Positions 1-9,192 of a stretch of DNA of 64,000 bases are shown in pieces. A model generated the notes under the pieces. That model searched no databases and had not been told where the DNA came from. It worked only from the letters and a program-made list of their open reading frames with translations. The stretch is taken from NCBI RefSeq assembly GCF_038024855.1, contig NZ_CP139089.1, positions 1,922,001-1,986,000 on the forward strand, in the 5' to 3' direction. Every line of letters begins with the position of its first letter. Positions within the stretch are counted from its first letter, which is position 1. A program made the translations under genes and the position numbers. The stretch is from Methylocella tundrae (GTDB lineage: Bacteria; Pseudomonadota; Alphaproteobacteria; Rhizobiales; Beijerinckiaceae).

Positions 1-164
1 GTCTCCAGGACGCCGTCGAGTCGCGCGGCCGCGATCGCCTCGTCAAGCGCCAGCACGCATTCGTGGATGGACGCGTCGATACACTGTCCAAATTCCACGA
101 CGAGCGCGGATTCGCCGGCGACGAGATAGCGCGGCGCGGCGGCGGCCGGCGTTTCTTTCAACAT
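1..164 (-). CDS. pxpB: 5-oxoprolinase subunit PxpB, N-terminal part (runs off window)
   Basis: Only the first ~54 codons are inside the window; the gene continues beyond position 1. The visible peptide starts MLKETPAAAAPRYL and continues with a GESALVVEFG segment, the usual opening of the KipI/PxpB (allophanate hydrolase subunit 1-like) family. PxpB works with PxpA and PxpC to open 5-oxoproline to glutamate with ATP in the cytoplasm. It lies 8 bp downstream of pxpA on the same strand, which is the normal operon order, and this context supports the call as much as the short sequence does. The ATG at 162-164 is the only sensible start, just after the pxpA stop. Confidence 0.75.
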   Translation of the reverse strand, partial: MLKETPAAAAPRYLVAGESALVVEFGQCIDASIHECVLALDEAIAAARLDGVLE

Positions 165-172
165 GGGCTTTC

Positions 173-961
173 TTACGTGGCTGCAAAAGGCGCAAGGGTA
201 AAGCCCGACGCCTCGAGGCGCCGGCGGACGGCTTTCGCGGTCGCGACGGCGTCCCGATGATCGCCGTGAACGCAAACGGAGTCGATGCCGACCGCGATGC
301 GTTTCCCCGATTGCGCGATGATCGCGCCCTCGATGACCATGGAAAGAACGCGCTCGGCGATTTCCTCAGCGTCATGCAGCACCGCGCCGGGCGAGGATCG
401 CGGCGCCAGAAAACCCGCGTCCGTATAGGCGCGATCGGCATAGATTTCGCGGGCGACGGCAAGCCCTTCGGCGAGGCCCGCGGCCTCCAGCTGCGTGCCC
501 GCGACGGCGAGAAAAGAAAGGCGCGGATCGACGGATTTGATGGCGCGGACGATCGCTCGGGCGACGTCGCGGTCGGTCATTGCGAGATTGCTCAACGCGC
601 CGTGGATCTTCACATAAGAAAGGTTGTGGCCCGCATAGCTCGCAACGCCTTGCGCGGCGCCGAGCTGATAGGCGATCAGCCTCTCGATCTGATCGAGGCC
701 GAACGATTGGGGCCTGCGGCCAAATCCTGAAATATCGGGGTAGCCCGGATGTGCGCCGATGGCGACGCCTTTGGCCTTGGCCGCCCTGAACGTCGACGCC
801 ATAATGTCCGGATCGCCGGCGTGGAAGCCGCAGGCGACGCTCGCGCTCGTGACAATATCGAGCATGGCGGCGTCATCGCCCATGGCGTAGGCGCCGAACC
901 CCTCGCCGCAGTCGCAATTGAGATCAATCGAGAGCGCCCGCTGCTCTCCCGCCGCATTCAT
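173..961 (-). CDS. pxpA: 5-oxoprolinase subunit PxpA (LamB/YcsF family)
   Basis: A 262-residue protein, close to the ~245-255 usual for the LamB/YcsF family. The N-terminal DLNCDCGEGFG motif, the ACGFHAGDP segment, the IGAHPGYPD segment and the C-terminal VCVHGD motif are hallmark metal/substrate-site stretches of this family. PxpA is the cytoplasmic subunit that acts with PxpB/PxpC in ATP-dependent hydrolysis of 5-oxoproline, a spontaneous glutamine/glutamate damage product. The gene is first in a leftward operon, with pxpB following after 8 bp. The start ATG at 959-961 gives a protein that opens a few residues before the conserved core, as expected. Confidence 0.93.
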   Translation of the reverse strand: MNAAGEQRALSIDLNCDCGEGFGAYAMGDDAAMLDIVTSASVACGFHAGDPDIMASTFRAAKAKGVAIGAHPGYPDISGFGRRPQSFGLDQIERLIAYQLGAAQGVASYAGHNLSYVKIHGALSNLAMTDRDVARAIVRAIKSVDPRLSFLAVAGTQLEAAGLAEGLAVAREIYADRAYTDAGFLAPRSSPGAVLHDAEEIAERVLSMVIEGAIIAQSGKRIAVGIDSVCVHGDHRDAVATAKAVRRRLEASGFTLAPFAAT

Positions 962-1162
962 CGGGCGCGCCTCATCGGCGCATTGGCGCGCGTCGGATTT
1001 TGCGTCACCACTCTCTCCTGCGGATTGTAAGGCTTTCTGTCCGCGGCAAGCCCGGCGCGATCTTATGCGGGCGTCGCCCCGCTTGAAAAGGCTTTCGTTC
1101 CGAGGTCTGGCCCTTCTCCTCTGCGCGAGCCTTTTTCCCTTTGCCGCCCGGAGCCGGCTAAT

Positions 1163-1933
1163 TCAATGCGGCCTCTGCTTCAAATGGGCGTCGATCAACA
1201 TATTGGCGATCGTCATGCGGCGGGCGGCTCCAACCCTCAAGGCCGGCTCAAATCGATCCGGGTGATTCTTCTTGGCGAATTCGCGCCTGATGCGTCGCAG
1301 ATCGGCAATTGCGAGATCGGCGCTAAGCCCGAGTTCCTCCGCGATCGCTTCGTCTTCGCTTTTTGGCGGCGCCAGCTCGATCCGCGGCGCGGCTTCCGCG
1401 CCTGTCGCACCCGGCGAGGTCGCGCGGGCGCGCTCGGCGCGCCGCCAAACCCAGGGGATCTGGCTCAGCAGCCGCCGCAACGCATGCACCGGGTGCTGGC
1501 TGATGGCGGCGTCCGTCGTGGCTTCGGCGACCTCGCTCGCGCGCGTCGCATCGGCGGCGTCAGGCGAGCTGGCGCTGGCTTCTTCCTCCACTGAATCCGG
1601 TCCATAGGAGCTAGAATGCGGGTCGGATCCGCCGCGCCAGCCCCATGAAAGGCCGCCGAGATTGCGCCGCAGCCGATGAGCTGGATCAAAACCCTTTTCG
1701 CGCTCCTTCAGAGACGCCCTTTCGGGCTCCTTCTCTAACTCCGCGGCCTGCTGCGCCATTTGGGCGGCCCTTGCGCGCGCCTGTGCGGACTTTATCCAGG
1801 ACACATCCATGCGGCCGCCCGACGCCGACGAAGGAGCCGAGGAGACGCGAGCCGCCGGACCGCGTTGAGGGCCGTCGAGCCCGGCCAGAATGTCGCCGAA
1901 GGCCGCGGACGTCGTTTTCTTCGGTTGGACCAT
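1163..1933 (-). CDS. J-domain-like hypothetical protein
   Basis: A 256-residue protein with no signal peptide. The first ~190 residues are low-complexity, rich in Ala, Ser, Glu and Arg, and probably disordered. The last ~50 residues resemble helices II-III of a DnaJ J-domain: a LRRIRREFAKKNHPDRF segment carries the HPD tripeptide that contacts Hsp70, followed by a helix ending in ANMLIDAHLK. The zinc-finger and client domains of true DnaJ are absent, so it would be at most a type III J-protein that stimulates DnaK. The partner and client are unknown. It sits alone, with no same-strand neighbour close enough to share a transcript. Confidence 0.7.
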   Translation of the reverse strand: MVQPKKTTSAAFGDILAGLDGPQRGPAARVSSAPSSASGGRMDVSWIKSAQARARAAQMAQQAAELEKEPERASLKEREKGFDPAHRLRRNLGGLSWGWRGGSDPHSSSYGPDSVEEEASASSPDAADATRASEVAEATTDAAISQHPVHALRRLLSQIPWVWRRAERARATSPGATGAEAAPRIELAPPKSEDEAIAEELGLSADLAIADLRRIRREFAKKNHPDRFEPALRVGAARRMTIANMLIDAHLKQRPH

Positions 1934-2238
1934 AGTGGTGATCCGCTCCCAATGGGCAGGTCGATAAATTTAGGGAAGAGTTTGGCAGGGCGCCGTTGAA
2001 TTTGAGTTAAATCAAGCGCGCCATCTTGATCCGATATATGGTGCCCGGAGTAACATCCGGTTGAATGCCGGGCGAAACGCCGCAAACGTCAATAATTCGT
2101 CGACATGGTCGTGGCAGGATGGCGCCGCTGACGGCGGGATCCCTTCCGCCAATGGACGTTTCGCAATGACGAAAGCTTCATTTGAAACGCCCGGTCAGTG
2201 TTCTCTAATGCATTTCTGTGCAGCCACTGGAGAAAACA
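1934..2238. other. Intergenic stretch with no recognised feature
   Basis: About 305 bases between the J-domain-like gene (leftward) and the LTXXQ gene (rightward). It must hold both divergent promoters, but no convincing -35/-10 pair, operator dyad or RNA gene could be picked out by eye. Composition is somewhat less GC-rich than the flanking genes around 1960-2060. Confidence 0.5.
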
Positions 2239-2868
2239 ATGAAAACGCGCCTGCCTCTTTTGATGATAGCGCTGCTCGGCTCAGGTCTGTCTCTCGCCGC
2301 GTGGAACGTCCGCGCGCAAGAGTCGCCGCCAGGAGGCCCGCCTTCTCATCCCGGAATGGGCAATGGCATGGGCATGGGTATGGGCGGCGGCATGGGCATG
2401 GGCGGCGGCATGGGCATGGGCATGCGCGGAGGACCGCCGCATGCGCGCTTTTCGCCCGCCGATCGCGCCGCTTTCTTTGACGCCCATATCGCCGCGCTCC
2501 ATGCCGGCCTGCAGCTGACCCCGGAACAGGAAAAGCTGTGGCCGCCGGTCGAAGCCGCATTGCGCGCCGGCGCAAAGAACGCCGCCGACCGGTTCGAGAA
2601 GGCCCATGACGAACCTCGCCCCACGGACGCCATCGCCTGGCTGCGCAAGCTCAGCGAATTTGACATCGCCAAGGGCGAGACTTTGAAAGCGCTGGCGGAC
2701 GCCGCCGCTCCGCTCTATCAAAGCCTGACGGATGATCAAAAGCGCCGGCTGCCCTTCCTCATGCGTGGCGTGAGGCCGCACGCGTTTGGCCCGTTCGCCG
2801 GGCATGCCGACCACGAAGATAACGAGGATCACGACGAGGATCACGAGGCCCAGCCCCAGCCCCATTAG
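2239..2868 (+). CDS. Exported Met/Gly-rich LTXXQ (Spy/CpxP-like) protein
   Basis: Starting at the ATG at 2239 (GGAG six bases upstream) gives 209 residues. Residues 1-26 form a signal peptide (KTR, hydrophobic core, NVRA-Q cleavage), so the mature protein should be periplasmic. Residues ~38-63 are an almost pure Gly/Met tract built from direct DNA repeats. A helical domain follows with LQLTPEQEKLW and a second LTDDQKRRL, the two LTXXQ signatures of the Spy/CpxP fold. The tail is rich in His, Asp and Glu. Family members are periplasmic chaperones or metal-stress sensors; the Met-rich and His-rich arms suggest copper or another soft metal, which is inference. An upstream in-frame ATG at 2218 has a poorer ribosome site. 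Confidence 0.8.
   Translation: MKTRLPLLMIALLGSGLSLAAWNVRAQESPPGGPPSHPGMGNGMGMGMGGGMGMGGGMGMGMRGGPPHARFSPADRAAFFDAHIAALHAGLQLTPEQEKLWPPVEAALRAGAKNAADRFEKAHDEPRPTDAIAWLRKLSEFDIAKGETLKALADAAAPLYQSLTDDQKRRLPFLMRGVRPHAFGPFAGHADHEDNEDHDEDHEAQPQPH
2352..2432 (+). repeat. Direct repeats encoding the Gly-Met tract
   Basis: Tandem, slightly imperfect units of the hexamer GGCATG and the nonamer GGCGGCATG run through this part of the LTXXQ gene, giving alternating Met and Gly residues. Such tracts change length by slippage, so copy number may differ between strains. Confidence 0.75.
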
Positions 2869-2960
2869 GACGCGGCAGGCCGAAACAGCAATCAGGATCG
2901 ACTGGACGCGCAGCCGATCCCCCTATCTTTTGGCGCGACGCTGAAAGAGCAAAAACGCCG

Positions 2961-3007
2961 GAGCATGACGAGCCCGCACGAGGGCGATCATGCTCTGCAT
3001 GTTTTTC
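2961..3007 (+). terminator. Likely intrinsic terminator after the LTXXQ gene
   Basis: GAGCATGA (2961-2968) pairs perfectly with TCATGCTC (2988-2995), with an inner GCCC/GGGC pairing, and a run of five T follows at about 3002-3006. It lies ~95 bases after the stop codon. The T-run is short and starts several bases after the stem, so termination strength is uncertain. Confidence 0.5.
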
Positions 3008-3115
3008 GCCTCCCGTCCTGGTCCGGGTTCAAGCCCAGGTCCAGCGTGAGACTGAAGGCGGCGGCTGTTTCATGGCCCCGTCGCCCAGCTTCGAAGAAGC
3101 TTGAGCGGAAAAAAG

Positions 3116-4564
3116 CTAGCGCTCCGACCGCAGGGGAACGAGCATTCGAAGCCGGAATCCCTCGGGCTCGAAAGCAACATTGACCTCAGCGCCGATCTGC
3201 TGCGACAGCACGCGTTTCAGCAGCATCGAGCCAAACCCCTCCCGGTGCGGCGGCTTGACGATCGGACCATCGGTCTCGCTCCATTCCCAGCGCAACGCCG
3301 CGCCGGCGGCGCCGTCGGCCAGACTCCAGTCGACCGCGATACGGCCATTCTCGGAGGCAAGAGCTCCATATTTGGCGGCGTTGGTGGTCAGTTCGTGAAC
3401 CGCCATGCCGAGCGGAACGGCGATCTGGGACGGCAGATCGACCGCCGGCCCGCGTAGCCGGATGCGATCGCCAAGATCCTCCGCGTAGCAGCCAAGCTCC
3501 TGGTTGAGCAGATGTTCGAAGGAGACGGACTGATCGAATTCTTCCGTCATGACGGCATGGGTCTTCGCCAGCGAACCGATGCGCCCCGCGAAAGCCGCCT
3601 GAAATTCTTCGATCGTCACGGAGCTTTTCGCAGTCGTGTTCATCACGCCCTGCACGGTGGCGAGCGTATTTCTGACGCGATGATGCAGCTCCCGGATCAA
3701 AAGCGACTGACGCTGTTCGGACCGCACATTCTCAGTGACGTCGGAGCCCTCGACGAACAGCCCGGTGATCTCTCCGGTCCCGCCGATAATCGCCTGACAC
3801 ATCAAGTCGAGAAAATATTCCTGAAGCTTGCCCTTATCGTTCTGCAGAACGACGCGCATCTTACGGTTGGCGAAAGCTTCGCCGGTGGCGAACACCCTGT
3901 CCAAGATGTCGATATAGCCCTGGCTCGCCCCCTCCGGCACCGCCTCGCGGGCGGTCTTGCCGAGAATATCGCGGCCGCCGACCAGTTGCCGGAAGGCGAC
4001 GTTGGCCATCTCATAAACATGGTCCGGCCCGCGCAGAACGCACATGAAATTGCTGGCCTGCATGAATAGGCGGTCCAGCTGGTGGGCGGTGGCGAGAAGG
4101 GTTTGGTTCAGCACCTGAACCATTTGCAGGCGCCGATGGGGCGACCCTGCAAAGTTTTCGCTTGCCGGAGGAACGCCCTGCCTCGCTTGCGCCTTCTGCG
4201 GAAGTCCCGTGATGTCCTGTGTATTCTGCACAAGGAAAGCGACTTTGCCGTCCGCGCCAAACAGAGGCACATGGGTGCAGCTCCAGGACCGCTGCTCAAG
4301 GCCATTTTTCCCCGGAATTGGATAATTAAGTACGGGGAGCGCGTCGGCGACCCCCTGATTGCGGACGCGCTCAAAGGATTCCTGCAGCCGCCGGCGGCTT
4401 TCCCCTCCGGCGGGAAAGGCTGTAAAGACATTCAGGCCAACGAGGCTCTCCCTGTCCCGGCCTGTGACGTCGAGATAGGCCTGATTCATGGCGACGATAT
4501 TGAAATTCGCGTCCATGACCATCGTCGGCGTGGGAAGGCAATTGAAGACAGCCTCGAAATCCAT
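3116..4564 (-). CDS. PAS-domain HWE/HisKA_2 sensor histidine kinase
   Basis: A soluble kinase of about 482 residues from the ATG at 4564 (a TTG at 4588 would add eight). Two PAS domains occupy roughly residues 5-125 and 170-280; the first includes NIVAMNQAYLDVTGR. The phosphoacceptor box ELHHRVRNTLATVQ is at ~292-305, then an N-box HELTTNAAKYGAL near 395, and a LRWEWSE segment that marks the HWE subfamily; a GFGSML glycine box follows. No transmembrane helix is seen, so it senses a cytoplasmic signal, perhaps light or redox if a PAS domain binds a flavin. No LOV-type cysteine motif is evident. There is no response regulator beside it, so its partner is unknown. Confidence 0.88.
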   Translation of the reverse strand: MDFEAVFNCLPTPTMVMDANFNIVAMNQAYLDVTGRDRESLVGLNVFTAFPAGGESRRRLQESFERVRNQGVADALPVLNYPIPGKNGLEQRSWSCTHVPLFGADGKVAFLVQNTQDITGLPQKAQARQGVPPASENFAGSPHRRLQMVQVLNQTLLATAHQLDRLFMQASNFMCVLRGPDHVYEMANVAFRQLVGGRDILGKTAREAVPEGASQGYIDILDRVFATGEAFANRKMRVVLQNDKGKLQEYFLDLMCQAIIGGTGEITGLFVEGSDVTENVRSEQRQSLLIRELHHRVRNTLATVQGVMNTTAKSSVTIEEFQAAFAGRIGSLAKTHAVMTEEFDQSVSFEHLLNQELGCYAEDLGDRIRLRGPAVDLPSQIAVPLGMAVHELTTNAAKYGALASENGRIAVDWSLADGAAGAALRWEWSETDGPIVKPPHREGFGSMLLKRVLSQQIGAEVNVAFEPEGFRLRMLVPLRSER

Positions 4565-5042
4565 GCGCTTGACCAACTTCACCAACAACCTTGAGCCGGC
4601 GGATCATCGCCGCTAATGAGACTTGCCCCGCTCCCCTGATACGCGCCGCGAGCCGGGCTTGCGCCGCAAGAGGGGCTCGAGCCGCGACGAGGCGTGAAGC
4701 CTGAGGAGGGATGACCGAGCGAACGCTCTTGCTTGCTTGCGATTACGATAGTCCGCTCTCAGAGACAAGAACCAGGCCAGGCCACATGCAACCAAGCCTA
4801 GAAATATACTTCATAAGGGTTTAGTTACACTGCGGGCGTCACTCGCTTAAACCACGTCTTGCGCGTACGAAAGGCAATCGTGCGGCGGAGCCATAACGAT
4901 CGAGGCCTTGTTTGGTTGCACAAGAAGCATCGCCGCCTTTTGACCAAATCCCGGGCTGAACGCGGCCCATTGCGAGGCGGGCCTTCTGCGAGGTAGCGCC
5001 GTCCGGTGCGCCCGCCTATGCTGTATTTTATCTCATTCCCAG
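4565..5042. other. Intergenic stretch upstream of polA, nothing recognised
   Basis: About 480 bases between the divergent kinase and polA genes. Short open frames occur on the reverse strand (for example 4613-4795), but they lack family resemblance and good ribosome sites. The polA promoter must lie here; no clear consensus element could be assigned. Confidence 0.45.
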
Positions 5043-8000
5043 ATGTCGCAACCCATGTCGCCCATGCAAAGACCCGTCCAGGCCGGAGATCATGTTTTCC
5101 TGGTTGATGGATCATCCTTCGTTTTCCGCGCCTATTTCCAGTCGATTCGCCAGGATGCGAAATATAATTACCGCTCCGATGGATTGCCTACGGGCGCCCT
5201 TCGCCTGTTCTGCACGAAATTGTTTCAGTTCGTGCGGGATGGCGCGGCGGGCATCAAGCCGACTCATCTCGCGATCATTTTCGATAAGTCGGAGAACTCC
5301 TTCCGCAAGGAGATTTATCCGCCCTATAAAGGCAACCGCTCCGAGCCGCCCGAAGATCTCATCCCCCAGTTCCCGCTGATGCGCGCCGCCGTGCGCGCCT
5401 TCGGCCTGCCGCCGATCGAACAGGACCGTTTCGAGGCTGACGATCTCATCGCGACCTATGCCCGGCAGGCGAAGGAGCGCGGCGCGGATGTTCTCATCAT
5501 TTCCGCCGACAAGGATCTGATGCAGCTCGTCGGGCCCGGCGTCTCAATGTATGATCCGGCCTCGGGCGAGGCCGGCGCCAAAGGCTCGCGCGAGGAGCGC
5601 CGCATCGGCTTCGAGGAAGTCTGCGCCTATTTCGGCGTGCCGCCTGAAAAAGTGATCGACGTTCAGGCGCTCGCCGGCGATTCGACCGACAATGTGCCGG
5701 GCGCGCGCGGCATCGGCCTTAAAACCGCGGCGCAGCTCATCAATGAATATGGCGACCTCGACTCTCTGCTGGCCGCCGCGGATAAGATCAAGCAGCCGAA
5801 GCGGCGCGAAATTCTGACCGATCCCGACAGTGTCGCGCTGATCAAGGTGTCGAAGCAGCTCGTTTCTCTTGTTTGCGACGCGCCGCTCGCGGTTCCTCTC
5901 GACGACCTCGGCCTCGAGCCGCCCGACGGCAAGACGCTGATCGCCTTCTTCAAAGCGCTGGAATTTACCACCATCACCAAGCGCGCCGCCGAAGCCTATG
6001 GCGTCGAGGCCGCGCTCATCGAGCCGGACCCCTCAGTCACTGGCGCCGCCGGCTGGCGCGGCCGCGACGGCGCGCCCCTCCCCGCTCCAGCCCAGCCCGG
6101 CGCCGAGGCGGCCGACCCCGCGCAACAGGCGCCTAAGCGTAACGCCCGCTATGGAGAACAGGCGCCGCAAAAAGCCATCGCGACTGGGCCGGGCGAGCTG
6201 GCGGCGGCGCGCGCGTCCAGCGCGCTTGCGGAAAAATTCGACGTCAAAAGCTATGAAACCATTATGAGCCTTGAGCGGCTCGACGCCGTCATCGCCGAAG
6301 CACTGGAGGGCGGCGTCGTCGCGGTCGATACGGAAACCTCGTCGCTCGATCCGATGCAGGCCGAACTCGTCGGCATCTCCCTTTGCGCCGCGCCGGGTCG
6401 CGCCTGCTACATCCCGCTGCGCCATAGGGGCGAGGGCGCCGGCGATCTTTTTGGCGGCGGCGATCTTGTGCCCGGCCAATTGCCGATGGACGAGGTTCTG
6501 GCGCGGCTGAAGCCGCTCCTGGAAGCGCCGGACATTCTGAAAATCGCACAAAACATGAAGTTCGACCGGCTGGTGTTTTTCCAGCGCGGCATCGACGTTG
6601 GCCCGGTCGAAGACACCATGCTGCTCTCCTATGTGCTCGACGCGGGCCGCACCGATCACGGCATGGATGTGCTCAGCGAAAAATACTTTGGCCATAAGCC
6701 GATCCAGTTCGGCGAGGTCGCGGGCTCGGGGCGCACCTTCATCGGCTTTGCAAGGGTCGCGATCGACAGGGCGAGCGAATATTCGGCCGAGGACGCCGAT
6801 GTGACGCTGCGGCTGTGGCGCGTGTTGAAACCGCGCCTCGCGGCCGAGCGCATGAGCGCCGTCTACGAGACGCTGGAGCGTCCGATGATCGAGGTTTTGG
6901 CGCGCATGGAAAGACGCGGCATTTCGATCGACCGCGCAATTCTCTCAAGGCTTTCAGGCGAATTCGCGCAGGATATGGCGCGGCTCGAGGCCCTGATTTT
7001 CGAGCTCGCCGGCGAGAGCTTCAACCTCGGCTCGCCAAAGCAGCTCGGCGACATTCTATTCGGCAAGATGGGCCTGCCGGGCGCGCGGAAAACCGCGACC
7101 GGGGCATGGTCGACAGCGGCGGGCGTGCTCGAAGACCTCGCGGAACAAGGGAATGCGCTTGCCGCCCGCATTCTCGACTGGCGTCAGCTCTCCAAGCTGA
7201 AATCAACCTACACCGACGCTTTGCCGAGCTTCGTCAATCCTTCGACGGGCCGCGTGCATACCTCCTACGCGCTGGCGGCGACGACGACCGGGCGGCTCTC
7301 ATCCTCCGAGCCGAATTTGCAAAATATTCCCGTGCGCAACGAAGCGGGACGGAAAATCCGCAAGGCTTTTATCGCAGCGCCGGGGCATAAGCTCATTTCG
7401 GCCGATTATTCCCAGATTGAATTGCGCCTCCTCGCGCATATCGCCGAGATACCGCAGCTGAAGGCCGCCTTCGCCGAAGGCCATGACATTCACGCGATGA
7501 CCGCCTCCGAAATGTTCGGCGTGCCGATCGAGGGCATGCCGCCCGAAGTGCGCCGGCGCGCCAAGGCGATCAATTTCGGCATCATTTATGGCATCTCCGC
7601 TTTCGGCCTCGCCAATCAGCTGGCGATCCCGCGCGAGGAGGCGGGCGCTTATATCAAGCGCTATTTCGAACGCTTCCCCGGCATCAGGGCCTATATGGAC
7701 GCGACGAAGAAATTTGCGCGCGAAAACGGTTATGTGACGACGATTTTCGGCCGCAAATGCCATTATCCGCGCATAACAGCCACAAATCCGTCGGAGCGCG
7801 CCTTCAATGAGCGCGCCGCGATCAACGCGCCGATTCAAGGGTCCGCCGCCGACATCATCCGCCGCGCCATGGCGCGCATGGACGCGGCGCTGGAGCGCGC
7901 GAAGCTCTCCGCGCAAATGCTGCTGCAGGTGCATGACGAACTGGTGTTCGAGGCGCCGGACGACGAGATCGACGCGACGATCGAGGTGGTGCGGAAAATC

Positions 8001-8090
8001 ATGGTCGAGGCGCCGCATCCGGTGCTTCAACTCTCGGTCCCTCTGCAAGTCGACGCCAAGGCCGCGCAGAACTGGGACGAAGCGCATTGA
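5043..8090 (+). CDS. polA: DNA polymerase I
   Basis: A 1015-residue polymerase, longer than E. coli Pol I (928). The N-terminal 5' nuclease domain starts at FLVDGSSFVFRAYF and includes ISADKDLMQLV and the helix-hairpin-helix LAGDSTDNVPGARGIGLKTA. An Ala/Pro-rich linker (~320-380) follows. The 3'-5' proofreading domain looks intact: DTETSS (Exo I), KIAQNMKFD (Exo II) and YSAEDAD (Exo III). The polymerase domain has motif A SADYSQIELR, motif B RRRAKAINFGIIYG and motif C LQVHDELVF. The enzyme fills gaps in repair and removes Okazaki primers. The start is either 5043 or a second ATG four codons later. It is monocistronic; the next gene downstream is an unrelated accessory gene. Confidence 0.97.
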   Translation: MSQPMSPMQRPVQAGDHVFLVDGSSFVFRAYFQSIRQDAKYNYRSDGLPTGALRLFCTKLFQFVRDGAAGIKPTHLAIIFDKSENSFRKEIYPPYKGNRSEPPEDLIPQFPLMRAAVRAFGLPPIEQDRFEADDLIATYARQAKERGADVLIISADKDLMQLVGPGVSMYDPASGEAGAKGSREERRIGFEEVCAYFGVPPEKVIDVQALAGDSTDNVPGARGIGLKTAAQLINEYGDLDSLLAAADKIKQPKRREILTDPDSVALIKVSKQLVSLVCDAPLAVPLDDLGLEPPDGKTLIAFFKALEFTTITKRAAEAYGVEAALIEPDPSVTGAAGWRGRDGAPLPAPAQPGAEAADPAQQAPKRNARYGEQAPQKAIATGPGELAAARASSALAEKFDVKSYETIMSLERLDAVIAEALEGGVVAVDTETSSLDPMQAELVGISLCAAPGRACYIPLRHRGEGAGDLFGGGDLVPGQLPMDEVLARLKPLLEAPDILKIAQNMKFDRLVFFQRGIDVGPVEDTMLLSYVLDAGRTDHGMDVLSEKYFGHKPIQFGEVAGSGRTFIGFARVAIDRASEYSAEDADVTLRLWRVLKPRLAAERMSAVYETLERPMIEVLARMERRGISIDRAILSRLSGEFAQDMARLEALIFELAGESFNLGSPKQLGDILFGKMGLPGARKTATGAWSTAAGVLEDLAEQGNALAARILDWRQLSKLKSTYTDALPSFVNPSTGRVHTSYALAATTTGRLSSSEPNLQNIPVRNEAGRKIRKAFIAAPGHKLISADYSQIELRLLAHIAEIPQLKAAFAEGHDIHAMTASEMFGVPIEGMPPEVRRRAKAINFGIIYGISAFGLANQLAIPREEAGAYIKRYFERFPGIRAYMDATKKFARENGYVTTIFGRKCHYPRITATNPSERAFNERAAINAPIQGSAADIIRRAMARMDAALERAKLSAQMLLQVHDELVFEAPDDEIDATIEVVRKIMVEAPHPVLQLSVPLQVDAKAAQNWDEAH

Positions 8091-8154
8091 TTGCACAGGT
8101 CAAGTTCTGCTCAGAGCGGACCGGCTCAATCCTTTTAGATTTAAGGGGTGACGG

Positions 8155-9192
8155 ATGACTGATGACCGATCTCCATCCGTTAAGGAAGAGCGGGACAACG
8201 TCTTTGTAGGCCGTTCCCATCTCGTAGTTCTAGGAGCTGGCGCTAGCAGGGCGGCTTTTCCCAATGGCGATAGGATCGGCAAAAAGCTGCCGTTGATGGC
8301 AGATTTTGTCGATACGCTGGGGCTTCGCCAATTGCTGACCGGTTGGGGCATTGATCCCGACAAGAATTTCGAGGACATTTTCAGCGAGATCTATGATGTA
8401 GGAGATCGAGACCGGATCGACGTGCTGCAAAGTCATGTTGAAGAATATTTCAGTGGTCTCGAAATCGGGGACGAGCCGACCATATACGACCATCTTCTTT
8501 TATCGCTGCGGCAGAAGGACTTCATTGCGACGTTCAACTGGGACCCGCTGCTTTTGCAAGCTTACCAGCGGAGCGGGTACGGATTGAGCCTGCCGCGCTT
8601 GATTTTTCTTCACGGCAACGTCGCGTCTGGTTACTGCCTGAAAGACCAAGTTGTCGGCAACGCAAATTCCAGGTGCAGTCGTTGTGGAGAGCCTTTCACG
8701 CGCGCGCCACTGCTTTATCCCATTAGCAGGAAGAACTACGCCGCAAACGATTTTATAGCGGCGGAGTGGCATACCTTCAAAGAGATATTAAAACATACCT
8801 TCATGGTGACAATCTTTGGTTACAGTGGTCCGAAATCCGATCAAGAAGCACTTTCTGCGATGGGCGGTGCCTGGGGTCCGGCAAAGGACCGGGAAATGGA
8901 ACAGACCTGCTTCATCACGATCCAGAACGAAGATGAGGTGTTGGCGAATTTCGACAAGTTTGTTCATACTCACCACTACGAAATCAACTCCAACTTCTAT
9001 GATTCCTGGATCGCACGACACCCGCGAAGAACCGGCGAGGCGTGGTGGAATCAATATCTGGAATGCAAATTCCTTCCGGACAATCCCGTCCCCAAGAACG
9101 CGACGTTCCCTGAATTGTGGGGTTGGCTCCAGCCGTTCAAGGAGCCAGAGCGCCTATTTGAGCTGAAAAAGACCAACAGTGATAGTTCTTAG
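8155..9192 (+). CDS. Standalone SIR2-like domain protein
   Basis: A 345-residue protein starting at the ATG at 8155 (GGGGTG seven bases upstream). The N-terminal LVVLGAGASRAAFPNG is the nucleotide-binding glycine motif of SIR2-like folds. FIATFNWDPLL supplies the usual Asn-x-Asp, LIFLHGN the likely catalytic His, and a CSRCG pair may be part of a zinc knuckle. SIR2-like domains of this type bind NAD; in phage-defence systems (ThsA, DSR, pAgo-associated SIR2) they hydrolyse NAD to stop infected cells. No second domain (pAgo, HerA, STALD, SMODS) is seen here or next door, so defence is only a possibility. Base composition is markedly lower in GC than polA, suggesting transfer. Confidence 0.72.
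   Translation: MTDDRSPSVKEERDNVFVGRSHLVVLGAGASRAAFPNGDRIGKKLPLMADFVDTLGLRQLLTGWGIDPDKNFEDIFSEIYDVGDRDRIDVLQSHVEEYFSGLEIGDEPTIYDHLLLSLRQKDFIATFNWDPLLLQAYQRSGYGLSLPRLIFLHGNVASGYCLKDQVVGNANSRCSRCGEPFTRAPLLYPISRKNYAANDFIAAEWHTFKEILKHTFMVTIFGYSGPKSDQEALSAMGGAWGPAKDREMEQTCFITIQNEDEVLANFDKFVHTHHYEINSNFYDSWIARHPRRTGEAWWNQYLECKFLPDNPVPKNATFPELWGWLQPFKEPERLFELKKTNSDSS

Noticed and set aside
2352..2432. Short repeats that might be a CRISPR-like array
   Set aside because: They are in-frame Gly/Met codons within a gene, with no spacers.
4613..4795. 60-codon reverse frame upstream of the HWE kinase
   Set aside because: Arg/Ser-rich, no ribosome site and no recognisable pattern.
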